Positions 51,221-59,305 of a stretch of 64,000 bases of DNA are shown one piece after another; positions within the stretch are counted from its first letter, which is position 1, and every line of letters begins with the position of its first letter. A program made the position numbers and the translations under genes. The stretch comes from Pseudomonas sp. N3-W (lineage in GTDB: Bacteria > Pseudomonadota > Gammaproteobacteria > Pseudomonadales > Pseudomonadaceae): contig NZ_CP103965.1 in assembly GCF_024970185.1 (NCBI RefSeq), positions 430,001 to 494,000 on the forward strand, given 5' to 3'. The notes below the pieces were generated by a model, which worked only from the letters and a program-made list of their open reading frames with translations, had not been told where the DNA came from and did not search any database.

Positions 51221-51670
51221 ATGAAACCTGCCTTGCATAACTCCGCCCGCACCCAGCGCGGCTTTACCCTGATCGAAATCATGGTGGTCGTAGTGATCAT
51301 CGGCATCCTGGGCGCAATCGTCGTGCCGCAGTTCATGAGCCGACCCGATCAAGCCAAGGTCACGGCCGCCAGGACCGATATCCAGGCCATCGCCACGGCA
51401 CTGGAAATGTACCGCCTCGACAACCACAACTACCCCTCGACCCAGCAAGGTCTGGAAGCCCTGAGCAAACGTCCGGTCGGTACGCCAACGGCGAAAAACT
51501 GGAGCCCTCAGGGCTACCTGAAAAAACTCCCGGTCGACCCGTGGGGCACGCCTTATCAGTACCTCAGCCCAGGCGTAAAGGCGCCGGGGTATGACCTCTA
51601 TTCATTCGGCTCCGACGGCGTCGAAGGTGGGGAAGGGCATGCGGCCGAAATCGGTAATTGGGACAACTGA
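51221..51670 (+). CDS. gspG: Type II secretion major pseudopilin GspG
   Basis: GspG builds the pseudopilus. The 149-residue prepilin has a 14-residue leader ending RG, then FTLIEIMVVVVIIGILG, with the conserved Glu at +5 of the mature protein. The C-terminal globular domain contains the WGTPYQYLSPG and calcium-loop SFGSDGVEGG motifs typical of GspG. It must be cleaved by a prepilin peptidase; none is encoded in this operon. Confidence 0.97.
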   Translation: MKPALHNSARTQRGFTLIEIMVVVVIIGILGAIVVPQFMSRPDQAKVTAARTDIQAIATALEMYRLDNHNYPSTQQGLEALSKRPVGTPTAKNWSPQGYLKKLPVDPWGTPYQYLSPGVKAPGYDLYSFGSDGVEGGEGHAAEIGNWDN

Positions 51671-51672
51671 AC

Positions 51673-52143
51673 ATGAAACGCAACGTCCGGGGTTTCACCC
51701 TGCTGGAGATGCTGGTGGTGATCGTGGTGATCAGTGTGGTGATCGGCATGGTCACCCTGGTGGCCGGCGAAAACCCGGCGCGCCAGGCACGCCAGCAAGC
51801 CCAGGCCGTTGCCCAGTTGTTGCAGGCCTCAAGGGAAAGCGCGGTGCTGGAAGGCCGCGAGTACGGCATGCGGCTGGATCGCGACAGCTATCAGATGCTG
51901 CGCCTTGAGCGCTCCCGCTGGCAGCCACTCGGCGCGCCCAATCGCTTGCCCGAAGGGCTGTTCATGACACTTGAACAGGAAGGACGCCCATTGAGCCTGA
52001 GCGATCAGCCAGGGCAGCCACAGATTATGGTGCTCAGCAGCGATGAACTCAGCCCCTTTGCCTTGAGTTTCGCGAGCAAGACCCAGCGTTGGTTGAGTGT
52101 TTCCAGTGATGGTCTGGGCGAGCCGGTCATCGATGAAAACTGA
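51673..52143 (+). CDS. gspH: Type II secretion minor pseudopilin GspH
   Basis: GspH is a minor pseudopilin that joins the tip complex to the GspG shaft. The start at 51673, two bases after gspG, gives 156 residues. The leader MKRNVRG is followed by FTLLEMLVVIVVISVVIGM with Glu at +5, and a beta-rich domain ending RWLSVSSDGLGEP. It overlaps gspI by 11 bp. Confidence 0.93.
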   Translation: MKRNVRGFTLLEMLVVIVVISVVIGMVTLVAGENPARQARQQAQAVAQLLQASRESAVLEGREYGMRLDRDSYQMLRLERSRWQPLGAPNRLPEGLFMTLEQEGRPLSLSDQPGQPQIMVLSSDELSPFALSFASKTQRWLSVSSDGLGEPVIDEN

Positions 52144-52498
52144 GCGCGGATTTACCTTGCTGGAGGTGATGATCGCCCTCGCGATCTTCGCGACCCTGGC
52201 CGCCGCCGTACTGTCCGCCAGCCAATATGTCCTCAAGCAGGGCGCTGGCCTGGAAGAGCGGCTATTTGCTTCATGGCTGGCGGATAACCAGTTGAGCGAA
52301 CTGAGTCTGCAGCGCAACCCGTCGGTTGGCCGGCAACAGTTCGTCGTCGCATTCGCCCAACGGGACTGGGCGCTGAGCCAGGTCATTCGAACGGCAGAGG
52401 ATCCGCGTCTGCTTGAGGTCGAGATCAGCGTACGGCCCGTGGGCAGTGATCAGATCGTGAATCAGAGCCAGCGCTGGTTGCAGGCCCGAGATGAATAG
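52133..52498 (+). CDS. gspI: Type II secretion minor pseudopilin GspI
   Basis: GspI is part of the GspIJK tip complex. The start at 52133, inside the gspH end, gives 121 residues. The leader MKTERG is followed by FTLLEVMIALAIFATLAAA with Glu at +5, and the family segment ASWLADNQLSEL is present. The upstream in-frame ATG lies inside gspH and lacks a prepilin leader. Confidence 0.94.
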   Translation: MKTERGFTLLEVMIALAIFATLAAAVLSASQYVLKQGAGLEERLFASWLADNQLSELSLQRNPSVGRQQFVVAFAQRDWALSQVIRTAEDPRLLEVEISVRPVGSDQIVNQSQRWLQARDE

Positions 52499-53051
52499 AC
52501 AGTCTGGTTTCACCTTGATCGAGTTACTGATCGCCATGGCCATTTTCGTGGTGCTGGGGCTGGCATGCTGGCGCCTGTTCGACGGTGTCGCCAATGCCGA
52601 GCGCAGCAGCGTGGCCCATCAACAGGCCTTGCGCAGCCTGATGCGCGCCGTGGCGGTAATTGAGCGTGATGTGCTGCAGGTGATGGAGCGACAACCCGGA
52701 CGGACGATTCTGCTCGAAGACGGCTTGCTGAATTTTGAACGAGGCAACTGGCGTAACCCGCTGGATCAGCCGCGCAGCGAGTTGCAGGAAGTCAGCTACA
52801 CCCTCGAACGCGAGACGCTGTGGCGCTACAGCCGTGCTGCCGGACAAACAGTGATGCAACGCCAGAAGCTGCTCGATGGCGTGACCCAGGTGCGTTGGCG
52901 TCTGTTCGACGAAAAGCGTGGTTGGCGCGCTGATTGGCCCCTTGATACGGGTAAGCCGATGGCCGCTCCGCAGGCCCTGGAACTGCAATTCTCGCTGCAA
53001 CGCTTTGGCCAGATTCGCCGCGTCTTTGTCCTGCCGCAGGCGGTGCGATGA
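52491..53051 (+). CDS. gspJ: Type II secretion minor pseudopilin GspJ
   Basis: GspJ is the second tip-complex pseudopilin. The 186-residue protein has leader MNRQSG, then FTLIELLIAMAIFVVLGLA with Glu at +5, followed by RLFDGV and the MRAVAVIERDVLQ helix typical of GspJ. It overlaps gspI by eight bases and gspK by four. Confidence 0.94.
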   Translation: MNRQSGFTLIELLIAMAIFVVLGLACWRLFDGVANAERSSVAHQQALRSLMRAVAVIERDVLQVMERQPGRTILLEDGLLNFERGNWRNPLDQPRSELQEVSYTLERETLWRYSRAAGQTVMQRQKLLDGVTQVRWRLFDEKRGWRADWPLDTGKPMAAPQALELQFSLQRFGQIRRVFVLPQAVR

Positions 53052-53917
53052 AAGGCCGTCAGCAAGGCGTGGCGTTGATCACGGTACTGCTGGTGATGAG
53101 CCTGGCACTGTTGCTGGTCGGCAGTTTGTTGCGCAGTCATCGTCTGGCGGTGCAGAGCAGCGCGCAGCAACTGCATCAGATGCAACTGCGTCAGTTGGGC
53201 CTGAGCGGTGAAACGCTGGCGCGACAGTATTTGCAGAACCCGCAGTGGCGCGAGTCCAAAAGCATTCACCTGGGACAAGAGTGGGGCCAGCGGCGCGGAG
53301 CTTTCGACATCGATGGCGGGCGGGTGCAGATTCGCATCGAAGACCTCGCCGGACGCTTCAATCTCAATCAATTGCTCAAGGCCGGCCAGGTCGACCAGAT
53401 CACCCTCGGGCGCTGGGCGCGGCTGCTCCAGACGCTGAACCTCAAGGCCCCGGACCTGACCTCGTTGCGCCCGCCCGACGGTCCGGGGGTGTTGGCCGAC
53501 GTGTCCCGGTTGCGGCTGCTTCCAGGCGTCGATGCGCAATGGCTGGCGCGCATAAAACCCTGGATTGCCTTGCTCCCCAAGGATGCCACGCTGAACGTCA
53601 ACACCGCCTCGACCACCGTGCTCGCAGCCCTGGAAGGCATGACCCCCGCCAGTGCCCAGGCGTTGGTGGCGCAGCGTCCTGAGCAAGGCTTTTCCAGCGT
53701 TCAGGCGTTCACCCAGGCGCCCGCCATCGAAGGGCTGGGGGTGGTCAGCCAAGGGCTGGGACTGAGCAGTCGCTGGTTTCGCGTCACCGTGGATGTCGAG
53801 TTGGGTCAGCGCCGTCTGCGACTGGTCAGCGATTTTGAACGCACCCTGAATAATGGCCGGCTACGACTGCTGCAACGAAGTTTCGTAGCCCCGACTGAAA
53901 GTGAAACTGCCCCATGA
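53048..53917 (+). CDS. gspK: Type II secretion minor pseudopilin GspK
   Basis: GspK caps the pseudopilus tip. The 289-residue protein has leader MKGRQQG and hydrophobic stretch VALITVLLVMSLALLLVG. As expected for GspK it lacks the Glu at +5, which fits its place at the extreme tip. The family motifs IEDLAGRFNLNQLL and TLNVNTASTTVLAAL and an inserted helical domain are present. It overlaps gspJ and gspL by four bases each. Confidence 0.95.
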   Translation: MKGRQQGVALITVLLVMSLALLLVGSLLRSHRLAVQSSAQQLHQMQLRQLGLSGETLARQYLQNPQWRESKSIHLGQEWGQRRGAFDIDGGRVQIRIEDLAGRFNLNQLLKAGQVDQITLGRWARLLQTLNLKAPDLTSLRPPDGPGVLADVSRLRLLPGVDAQWLARIKPWIALLPKDATLNVNTASTTVLAALEGMTPASAQALVAQRPEQGFSSVQAFTQAPAIEGLGVVSQGLGLSSRWFRVTVDVELGQRRLRLVSDFERTLNNGRLRLLQRSFVAPTESETAP

Positions 53918-55023
53918 AAACCTGGCTTTACCTGACCGCTGAAGGCTTGCCTCAGCCGTCGTCCGACTGGCCATGCTGTTTTTGGCGCAACGATGAAGTG
54001 CCGCAGGTCATGCCATTGGCGCAAGCCGCCACGCAACTGGCCGGGCGCAACGTCGTGCTGATTCTGCCGATGGAGGCTTGCAGTTGGTGGCTCACGGACA
54101 AATGGCCGACCCGCCGTCGGCCCACCGCCCAGGCGCTGGCGTATGCGATTGAAGATCAACTGGCCCAGGAACTGGACAGCGTGCACGTTGCCGCTGGACG
54201 CGTTGACGCTGCACAACGTTACCCGATGCTGGTGATCGAGCGGCAGCGGCTGGATGCGTTATTGCATCTGTTGACCTCCCTGGGTATCGAGCCGGCAAGC
54301 CTGCATGTCGATGCCGATTTGTTGCCCCACGATCAGCCCTGTGGCGCCTGGTGGTTCGGGCGCTGGATCGTCGGTGGCGCGCTGCAAGCTCGCCTGGCGC
54401 TGACCGATGAGGCCCGTGAAACATTGAGCGACAGCCTTGCTGCGCCGCTGCAATGGCTGAACGAGCCCTCCACGCCGTTGACGGCACTCGGCAACGTATT
54501 GAGCAAAAACGCCCGGCAGGCGATTGACCTGCGCCAGGGTGAGTATTGTCAGGTGCAGCGACGCTGGCCGTGGCGGCTCGTGGGCACAGCGCTGATCATG
54601 ACGTTCTTGGTGGCATGGGGTTTTACCCAGGCGCGTAGCCACTTTCTTGAGCAAGAAGCCGGACGTCTTTATGCCCATAGCCTCGAGCGTTTCAAGGCCA
54701 TGTACCCGGAGCAAACCCGCATCGTTGACCTTGCTGCACAACTGCGCGCCTTGCAGTCCGGCGCTGGCGTAAGTGACGCCACCCGCTTGGCACGTTTGCG
54801 CAGCCTCGCCGAGCAGGTTATCGGAGGCAGCAGTGTCGAGGTGCAACGCATCGAGTACCGCGCCGGGGAGGGCTGGAAAGTGCAACTGACGGCCAACAGT
54901 TTCGCCGAGCTTGAGCAACTGCGTGAACGCGGCAGGCAGAGCCAGTTGCCGATCAAACTCGGCAGCGCCAGCAAAGACCAGAATCGCGTTCGCGCGGTGT
55001 TGACCCTGGAGGAGCCGTCGTGA
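53914..55023 (+). CDS. gspL: Type II secretion system protein GspL
   Basis: GspL recruits GspE to the inner membrane. The 369-residue protein has an actin-like cytoplasmic domain (about 1-215), one membrane helix (about 226-246; LVGTALIMTFLVAWGF) and a periplasmic ferredoxin-like domain (about 285-365). It overlaps gspK by four bases (ATGA) and gspM by one. Sequence similarity between GspL proteins is low, so layout and position carry the assignment. Confidence 0.92.
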   Translation: MKTWLYLTAEGLPQPSSDWPCCFWRNDEVPQVMPLAQAATQLAGRNVVLILPMEACSWWLTDKWPTRRRPTAQALAYAIEDQLAQELDSVHVAAGRVDAAQRYPMLVIERQRLDALLHLLTSLGIEPASLHVDADLLPHDQPCGAWWFGRWIVGGALQARLALTDEARETLSDSLAAPLQWLNEPSTPLTALGNVLSKNARQAIDLRQGEYCQVQRRWPWRLVGTALIMTFLVAWGFTQARSHFLEQEAGRLYAHSLERFKAMYPEQTRIVDLAAQLRALQSGAGVSDATRLARLRSLAEQVIGGSSVEVQRIEYRAGEGWKVQLTANSFAELEQLRERGRQSQLPIKLGSASKDQNRVRAVLTLEEPS

Positions 55024-55493
55024 TGAAGCCTTATCTGAAAGTACCGCCGATTCTGCTGGAAAAATGGCAGCAGCTGCCCAAACGGGATCGGCAGATGCTG
55101 ATCATGCTCGGCATTTTCCTGGTCGGCGTGCTGCTGTTCAGCGGGCTCTGGCAACCGGCGCAACAACGTCTGGCTGCCGCTGAACGCCTTTATCAGCAAC
55201 GCTTGGGGCTGGCGATAGAGGTGCAGCGTGCGCTGCCTACCCGCCAGCACTCGGTGGTGCCCACACCGCTCTCCAGCCGCCTCAGCGACAGCGCACTGGC
55301 ACAGGGACTGGACCTGCAACAGTTCGAGGTCGATGACAGCGTCTTGCGCATCACCCTGCGGGGCAATGCGCTGACATTGTTGAAGTGGTTGGAGAATATC
55401 GAGCGCGAAGGAGCTGTGTTTGAATCCTTGAGCCTTGAGAAGAGCGACCGGTTGTTGGAGGCGCGATTGGTGGCGCGAGCCGGTCAGTCCTGA
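55023..55493 (+). CDS. gspM: Type II secretion system protein GspM
   Basis: GspM pairs with GspL in the inner-membrane platform. The ATG at 55023 overlaps the gspL stop by one base (TGATG); a GTG one codon earlier is also possible. The 156-residue protein has a short cytoplasmic start, one membrane helix (about 28-46) and a periplasmic ferredoxin-like domain ending in LEARLVARAG. It is the last gene of the operon. No gspN, gspO or gspS follows, and a convergent MFS gene ends three bases later. Confidence 0.92.
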   Translation: MKPYLKVPPILLEKWQQLPKRDRQMLIMLGIFLVGVLLFSGLWQPAQQRLAAAERLYQQRLGLAIEVQRALPTRQHSVVPTPLSSRLSDSALAQGLDLQQFEVDDSVLRITLRGNALTLLKWLENIEREGAVFESLSLEKSDRLLEARLVARAGQS

Positions 55494-55496
55494 CGG

Positions 55497-56774
55497 TCAG
55501 GCCGGCGCATTGCCAGGCAGGGTTGGCAACTTCGCCAGTTTCAACGCCACCACCAGCGCCACCACCAGCAAACCGCCAATGAACAGACCGATCCCGTTCC
55601 AGCCGCCCATGTGCCAGAACACCCCGCCCGCCGTACCGGCAATGCTCGACCCGGCGTAATAGCTGAACAGATACAGCGACGACGCCTGGCCCTTGGCCTT
55701 GAGTGCCCGACGGCCGATCCAGCTACTGGCCACCGAGTGCGCGCCGAAGAAACCGAAGGTGAAGATCAGCATGCCGATGATCACCAGAGGCAGCGGCGTG
55801 AACATCGTCAAGGCAAGGCCTGCGAGCATCAGCACGATGGTCGCCCACAGCACTTTGCGGCGGCCCAGTTTGTCGGCCAGCGAGCCGATTTTTGCCGAGC
55901 TGTAGATGCCCGACAGGTACACCACCGACAGCAAGCCGACGAAGGCCTGGTCCATGTTGTAGGGCGCTGCCAGCAGGCGATAGCCGATGTAGTTGAACAG
56001 CGTGACGAACGCGCCCATCAGCACAAAGGCTTCGATGAACAGCAGCGGCAGGCCGGCGTCGCGAAAGTGCATGGTGAAGCCGTCCAGCAGGCTGCGCGGA
56101 TGCAGCGAACGGGCGCGGAAGTTGCGCGATTCCGGCAGGATTTTCCAGAACACCGTCGCTGCGATCAGCGCCAGGCCGCCTATCACCAGCATCGCTGTGT
56201 GCCAGCTGACGAAGTCGATCAACACGCCGGTAATCAGGCGCCCGCTCATCCCGCCAATCGCGTTGCCGCCGATGTACAACCCCATCGCCAGGCCGATGTG
56301 CTGCGGGTGAATCTCTTCGCTCAGGTAGGTCATGGCCACCGCCGCCAGGCCGCTCAGCGACAAACCGATCAGCGCCCGCATGATCAACACGCCTTCCCAG
56401 CTCGGCATCATCGCACTGGCCATGGTGCACAGGGCCGCCGCGAACAACGCAGTCACCATCACCGGTTTGCGCCCGACACGATCCGAGATCGGGCCGGTGA
56501 TCAGCAGACCGATGGCGAGCATGCCCGTGGCCACCGACAGGATCAGGCTGCTCTGGGCCGCATTGATCGAATACTCGTGGGACAGCAGCGGCATCATCGG
56601 CTGCACGCAGTACAGCAGGGCGAAGGTCGCAAAGCCGCCGGAGAACAGCGCCAGCACCGTGCGCATGAACATGGGGGTGCCTTTTTCGATGTAGATTTCC
56701 CTGAGTTCGGAAACGACATCGTCCAGCGCAGCAGGCGGAACTTCATGGGCAAGCGGGGCAACAGCAGTCTTCAC
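55497..56774 (-). CDS. Major facilitator superfamily transporter (YnfM-like)
   Basis: This is a 12-helix MFS permease of 425 residues with the loop motif GPISDRVGRKPV between helices 2 and 3 and a repeat GSLADKLGRRKVL in the second half. It resembles E. coli YnfM, a putative exporter of unknown substrate, and like ynfM it is divergent from a LysR regulator gene (56894). Regulation by that neighbour is likely. The substrate cannot be read from the sequence. Confidence 0.88.
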   Translation of the reverse strand: MKTAVAPLAHEVPPAALDDVVSELREIYIEKGTPMFMRTVLALFSGGFATFALLYCVQPMMPLLSHEYSINAAQSSLILSVATGMLAIGLLITGPISDRVGRKPVMVTALFAAALCTMASAMMPSWEGVLIMRALIGLSLSGLAAVAMTYLSEEIHPQHIGLAMGLYIGGNAIGGMSGRLITGVLIDFVSWHTAMLVIGGLALIAATVFWKILPESRNFRARSLHPRSLLDGFTMHFRDAGLPLLFIEAFVLMGAFVTLFNYIGYRLLAAPYNMDQAFVGLLSVVYLSGIYSSAKIGSLADKLGRRKVLWATIVLMLAGLALTMFTPLPLVIIGMLIFTFGFFGAHSVASSWIGRRALKAKGQASSLYLFSYYAGSSIAGTAGGVFWHMGGWNGIGLFIGGLLVVALVVALKLAKLPTLPGNAPA

Positions 56775-56893
56775 TTCGGACCTCGGAGGGGCGCAGCCGG
56801 TCAGGCAATGAAAAAATCATATAGCTGGCTAATGTTTCTATCCAATATATTGTTCGACCTGTTTGATAGGTTTAACGACCTAATGGAGTTTTC

Positions 56894-57796
56894 ATGGAAT
56901 TGCGCCACCTGCGCTACTTCATCGCCGTCGCCGAAGAACTGCATTTTGGCCGCGCCGCCCAGGTACTGGGCATCTCGCAACCGCCGCTGAGCCAGCAGAT
57001 TCAGGCGCTGGAAGCGGAGGTCGGCGCACGGTTGTTCGAGCGTACCAATCGTCGGGTCGAGCTGAGTGAGGCCGGTCGGTTGTTCCTGCAAGAGGCACGG
57101 CTGGTGCTGGCTCAGGTCGATAAAGCGGCGGATGTCGCCCGTCGTGCGCAACTCGGTGAGCTGGGTGAACTGAAGATCGGCTTCACCTCGTCGGCACCGT
57201 TCAACTCGACCATCCCCCAGGCAATTTTTTCCTTTCGCCAGCGGTTTCCGGCAGTGCACCTGAACCTGCGGGAAATGAGCAGCACGCAAGTGGCCGATGC
57301 GCTGGTGGATGAATCGATTGAAGTCGGCATCATGCGACCGCTGGGCTTGCCGGATTCGCTGAGCGTGGTGGAGCTGATGCGCGAACCGCTGGTGGCGGTA
57401 CTCAGCTCCAAACACCCGCTGGTCAATGGCAGCGAAGAGGGCCTGTTTCTGTCGGCCCTTGCCCTCGAACCGTTCGTGTTTTTCCCACGCAGTTATGGCA
57501 GCGGTCTGTATGCGCAACTGCTCAGCCTGGCCCGCGATGCCGGTTTCAGCCCGCACTTTGCGCAAGAGGCCGGCGAGGCGATGACCATCATCGGGCTGGT
57601 GGCGGCGGGGCTGGGCGTGTCGGTGCTGCCGGCGTCTTATCAGCGAATGAGGATCGATGGCGTGGTGTATCGGCCATTGCTCGATCCGGAAGCGGTGTCG
57701 GCGGTGTGGCTGGTGCAGCGCAAGGATCAGAAGTCGCCGATGGCGAAGGCGTTTGTGGAGTTGTTGACCCGTAAAGTTGAACCGTTAAAAGCGTGA
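56894..57796 (+). CDS. LysR-family transcriptional regulator
   Basis: This 300-residue LysR protein has an N-terminal winged helix-turn-helix (about 1-60; ELRHLRYFIAVAEELHFGRAA, then SQPPLSQQIQALE) and a periplasmic-binding-protein-like effector domain (about 90-295). The pair with the divergent MFS transporter gene across 119 bp matches the ynfL/ynfM arrangement of E. coli, so it probably controls that exporter and itself. The inducer is unknown. Confidence 0.9.
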   Translation: MELRHLRYFIAVAEELHFGRAAQVLGISQPPLSQQIQALEAEVGARLFERTNRRVELSEAGRLFLQEARLVLAQVDKAADVARRAQLGELGELKIGFTSSAPFNSTIPQAIFSFRQRFPAVHLNLREMSSTQVADALVDESIEVGIMRPLGLPDSLSVVELMREPLVAVLSSKHPLVNGSEEGLFLSALALEPFVFFPRSYGSGLYAQLLSLARDAGFSPHFAQEAGEAMTIIGLVAAGLGVSVLPASYQRMRIDGVVYRPLLDPEAVSAVWLVQRKDQKSPMAKAFVELLTRKVEPLKA

Positions 57797-57810
57797 CAAC
57801 TTCGTTGTCA

Positions 57811-57906
57811 TTCGCGAGCAGGCTCGCTCCCACAGTGGCTCTGTGTTGTGAACACTTTTTGTGCAACACAGCAGGCCCCCCTGTGGGAGCGAGCCTACTC
57901 GCGAAG
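57811..57906. repeat. Paired REP element, TCGCGAGCAGGCTCGCTCCCAC type
   Basis: REP arms at 57811 and about 57881-57904 enclose an additional inverted repeat, TGTGTTGTGAACAC and GTGCAACACA. It lies between the LysR gene and the convergent small secreted-protein gene. Confidence 0.9.
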
Positions 57907-57944
57907 GCCCCCGCCAAAGCCCCAAAAATCCCCCCGCGAAATGC

Positions 57945-58382
57945 CTACGGCTCCCGCACCAGATCCCCCCTCAACGCCACCCGCGCCGCATAAATCCCCG
58001 CCCGACACTCATAAGTATTCAGATCCCGGCGCACATGCTGGTCGTAATAACTGACGATATTGATCACCGCATTCGCCCCGACGCGCTTGGCATCGGCCTG
58101 CAACTTGATCAGGTTCGATTGCAGCACCCACTCGCAGGCATCGCGATCGCTCTTGTTGGACGCGTTGGTCCTGAGATCACTGATCACGTTGTAACGCAGC
58201 ACCTGCGCATTCGCGGTCGGGCCGTTGCCGGCCAGGTAAAACTTCACACTGCCATCCAGCCGCCCGGCGCGGATCGCGTCGGACAGAACGGTTTCGAATG
58301 GCATGTACATCAGGTTGGTCGCCTGGGCGGCGCTGGGCAGCAGGCTGAAGGCGAATACGGCGAACAGGGCTTTCACTTGCAT
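57945..58382 (-). CDS. Small secreted protein, paralogue of the 58701 gene
   Basis: The start at 58382 (MQVKALFAVFAFSLL) gives 145 residues with a signal peptide cleaved after AQA (about 22). The mature protein is largely shared with the next gene: DGSVKFYLAGN, SDRDACEWV, GANAVINIVSYY, YECRAG and VALRGDL. One conserved Cys lies in CEWV and one in YEC, so a disulphide is plausible. Such proteins are often labelled excinuclease ATPase subunit in Pseudomonas, but no ATPase motif is present. A fold like YbjQ is possible; the function is unknown. Confidence 0.75.
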   Translation of the reverse strand: MQVKALFAVFAFSLLPSAAQATNLMYMPFETVLSDAIRAGRLDGSVKFYLAGNGPTANAQVLRYNVISDLRTNASNKSDRDACEWVLQSNLIKLQADAKRVGANAVINIVSYYDQHVRRDLNTYECRAGIYAARVALRGDLVREP

Positions 58383-58700
58383 GGGTCGGCTCCTTGACGT
58401 GAAAGAGAACCGTGAGTGTTCAGCGACCGGAGCTCGCCGTTCAGGCAGGCTGCGTGCATTGAGTCTGTTTGAGCGAGTGTAGATGCTGGATTGGGCCGGT
58501 GCTTTTGACCTATAGAGCGGATGGCCAGTCATTGTCGTCTGCTCAATTTCAAGCAATACTGCCCGCGTTCCCGAAAGGGGCTTGTGAGACTCTGAGGATC
58601 CTGGGCAACCAGCCATCGCAGAGCCAGGCAGGTAAAGGGCGATGACAAGCCGACCTGTTTGTGAAGGGGCGCCGAAAGGCGCCCTTTGTTGTTTCTGGCG
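58383..58700. other. Gap between the two secreted-protein paralogues
   Basis: No gene is seen in these 318 bp beyond a terminator hairpin at 58667-58684. The region would hold the promoter of the downstream paralogue, but no strong promoter match stands out. Confidence 0.5.
58667..58684 (-). terminator. Hairpin ending the second paralogue gene
   Basis: A perfect GGGCGCC-GAAA-GGCGCCC hairpin with a stable tetraloop lies 17 bp beyond the stop of the 58701 gene. On the minus strand a weak T run follows. Confidence 0.65.
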
Positions 58701-59144
58701 TTACTGCACCTTCGCCAAATCCCCCTTCAACGCAACCCCGGCCATGATCGCCCCGGCGTGGCATTCATAGGTCTTCGGATCTTTGCGCTCATTGCTCTTG
58801 TAGAAGCTGACAATGTCGGTCACTGCATTGGCGCCAGCGCTCTTCGCGGCCTGATGCAGGGCGATGATTGCCGATTGTGCGACCCACTCGCAGGCCACCT
58901 GGTCGGACTTGTTGAAGGCGTTGGTTTTCTTGTTGGTCACGGCACCGGGGCTGACGATGGTGACGTTGCCGGTCGGCTTGTTGCCCGCCAGGTAGAACTT
59001 GACGCTGCCATCGATTTTGCCGGTGGCGATGGCGGAGGCGACGGCCTGGTCGAAAGGCAGGTACACCGCCGTGTCACGGGCCTGGCTGACGCCGGGCAAG
59101 GCGCAGATCAGCAGAGCGGCGGCAGCGAGTTTCTTGAAGTGCAT
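58701..59144 (-). CDS. Small secreted protein, paralogue of the 57945 gene
   Basis: The start at 59144 (MHFKKLAAAALLICALPG) gives 147 residues with a signal peptide cleaved near SQA-RD (about 22). It shares DGSVKFYLAGN, NKSDQVACEWVAQS, AKSAGANAV, IVSFY, TYECHAG and VALKGDLA with the 57945 gene, so the two arose by duplication. Two cysteines are conserved. Immediately upstream is a decayed ketosynthase 3' end, so this gene probably once followed the aryl-polyene cluster directly. Confidence 0.75.
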   Translation of the reverse strand: MHFKKLAAAALLICALPGVSQARDTAVYLPFDQAVASAIATGKIDGSVKFYLAGNKPTGNVTIVSPGAVTNKKTNAFNKSDQVACEWVAQSAIIALHQAAKSAGANAVTDIVSFYKSNERKDPKTYECHAGAIMAGVALKGDLAKVQ

Positions 59145-59171
59145 CGGGGTCTCCTTGACCTGAGGTTTGGG

Positions 59172-59275
59172 TCTCGAGCAGCGGCGAAAGATCAGCGAAG
59201 ACCTGACGCCGCCGAAGGCGAAGTGGCTGTTTGCCACGTGCTGGCTGCGCATTCTGCCCGAACTCGTCGCCGCGC
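59172..59275 (-). pseudogene. Decayed copy of the 3' end of the ketosynthase gene at 61442
   Basis: Minus-strand translation gives SQHVANSHFAFGGV and SLIFRRC, which matches the C-terminus SQYVMNNNFAFGGV and SLIFRRW of the intact ketosynthase. DNA identity over about 70 ungapped bases is roughly four in five. The relic has lost the stop codon (it reads through to the next gene) and has small insertions that shift the frame further upstream. It marks the left edge of the island at 59290-61430. Confidence 0.8.
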
Positions 59276-59305
59276 GGGTCAAGCGCTATGAGTTCGATAA
59301 TAAAA

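Noticed and set aside
56775..56893. LysR operator in the divergent promoter region (CTATC...GATAG repeat)
   Set aside because: The half-sites are short and 22 bp apart, and no clear T-N11-A motif could be fixed.
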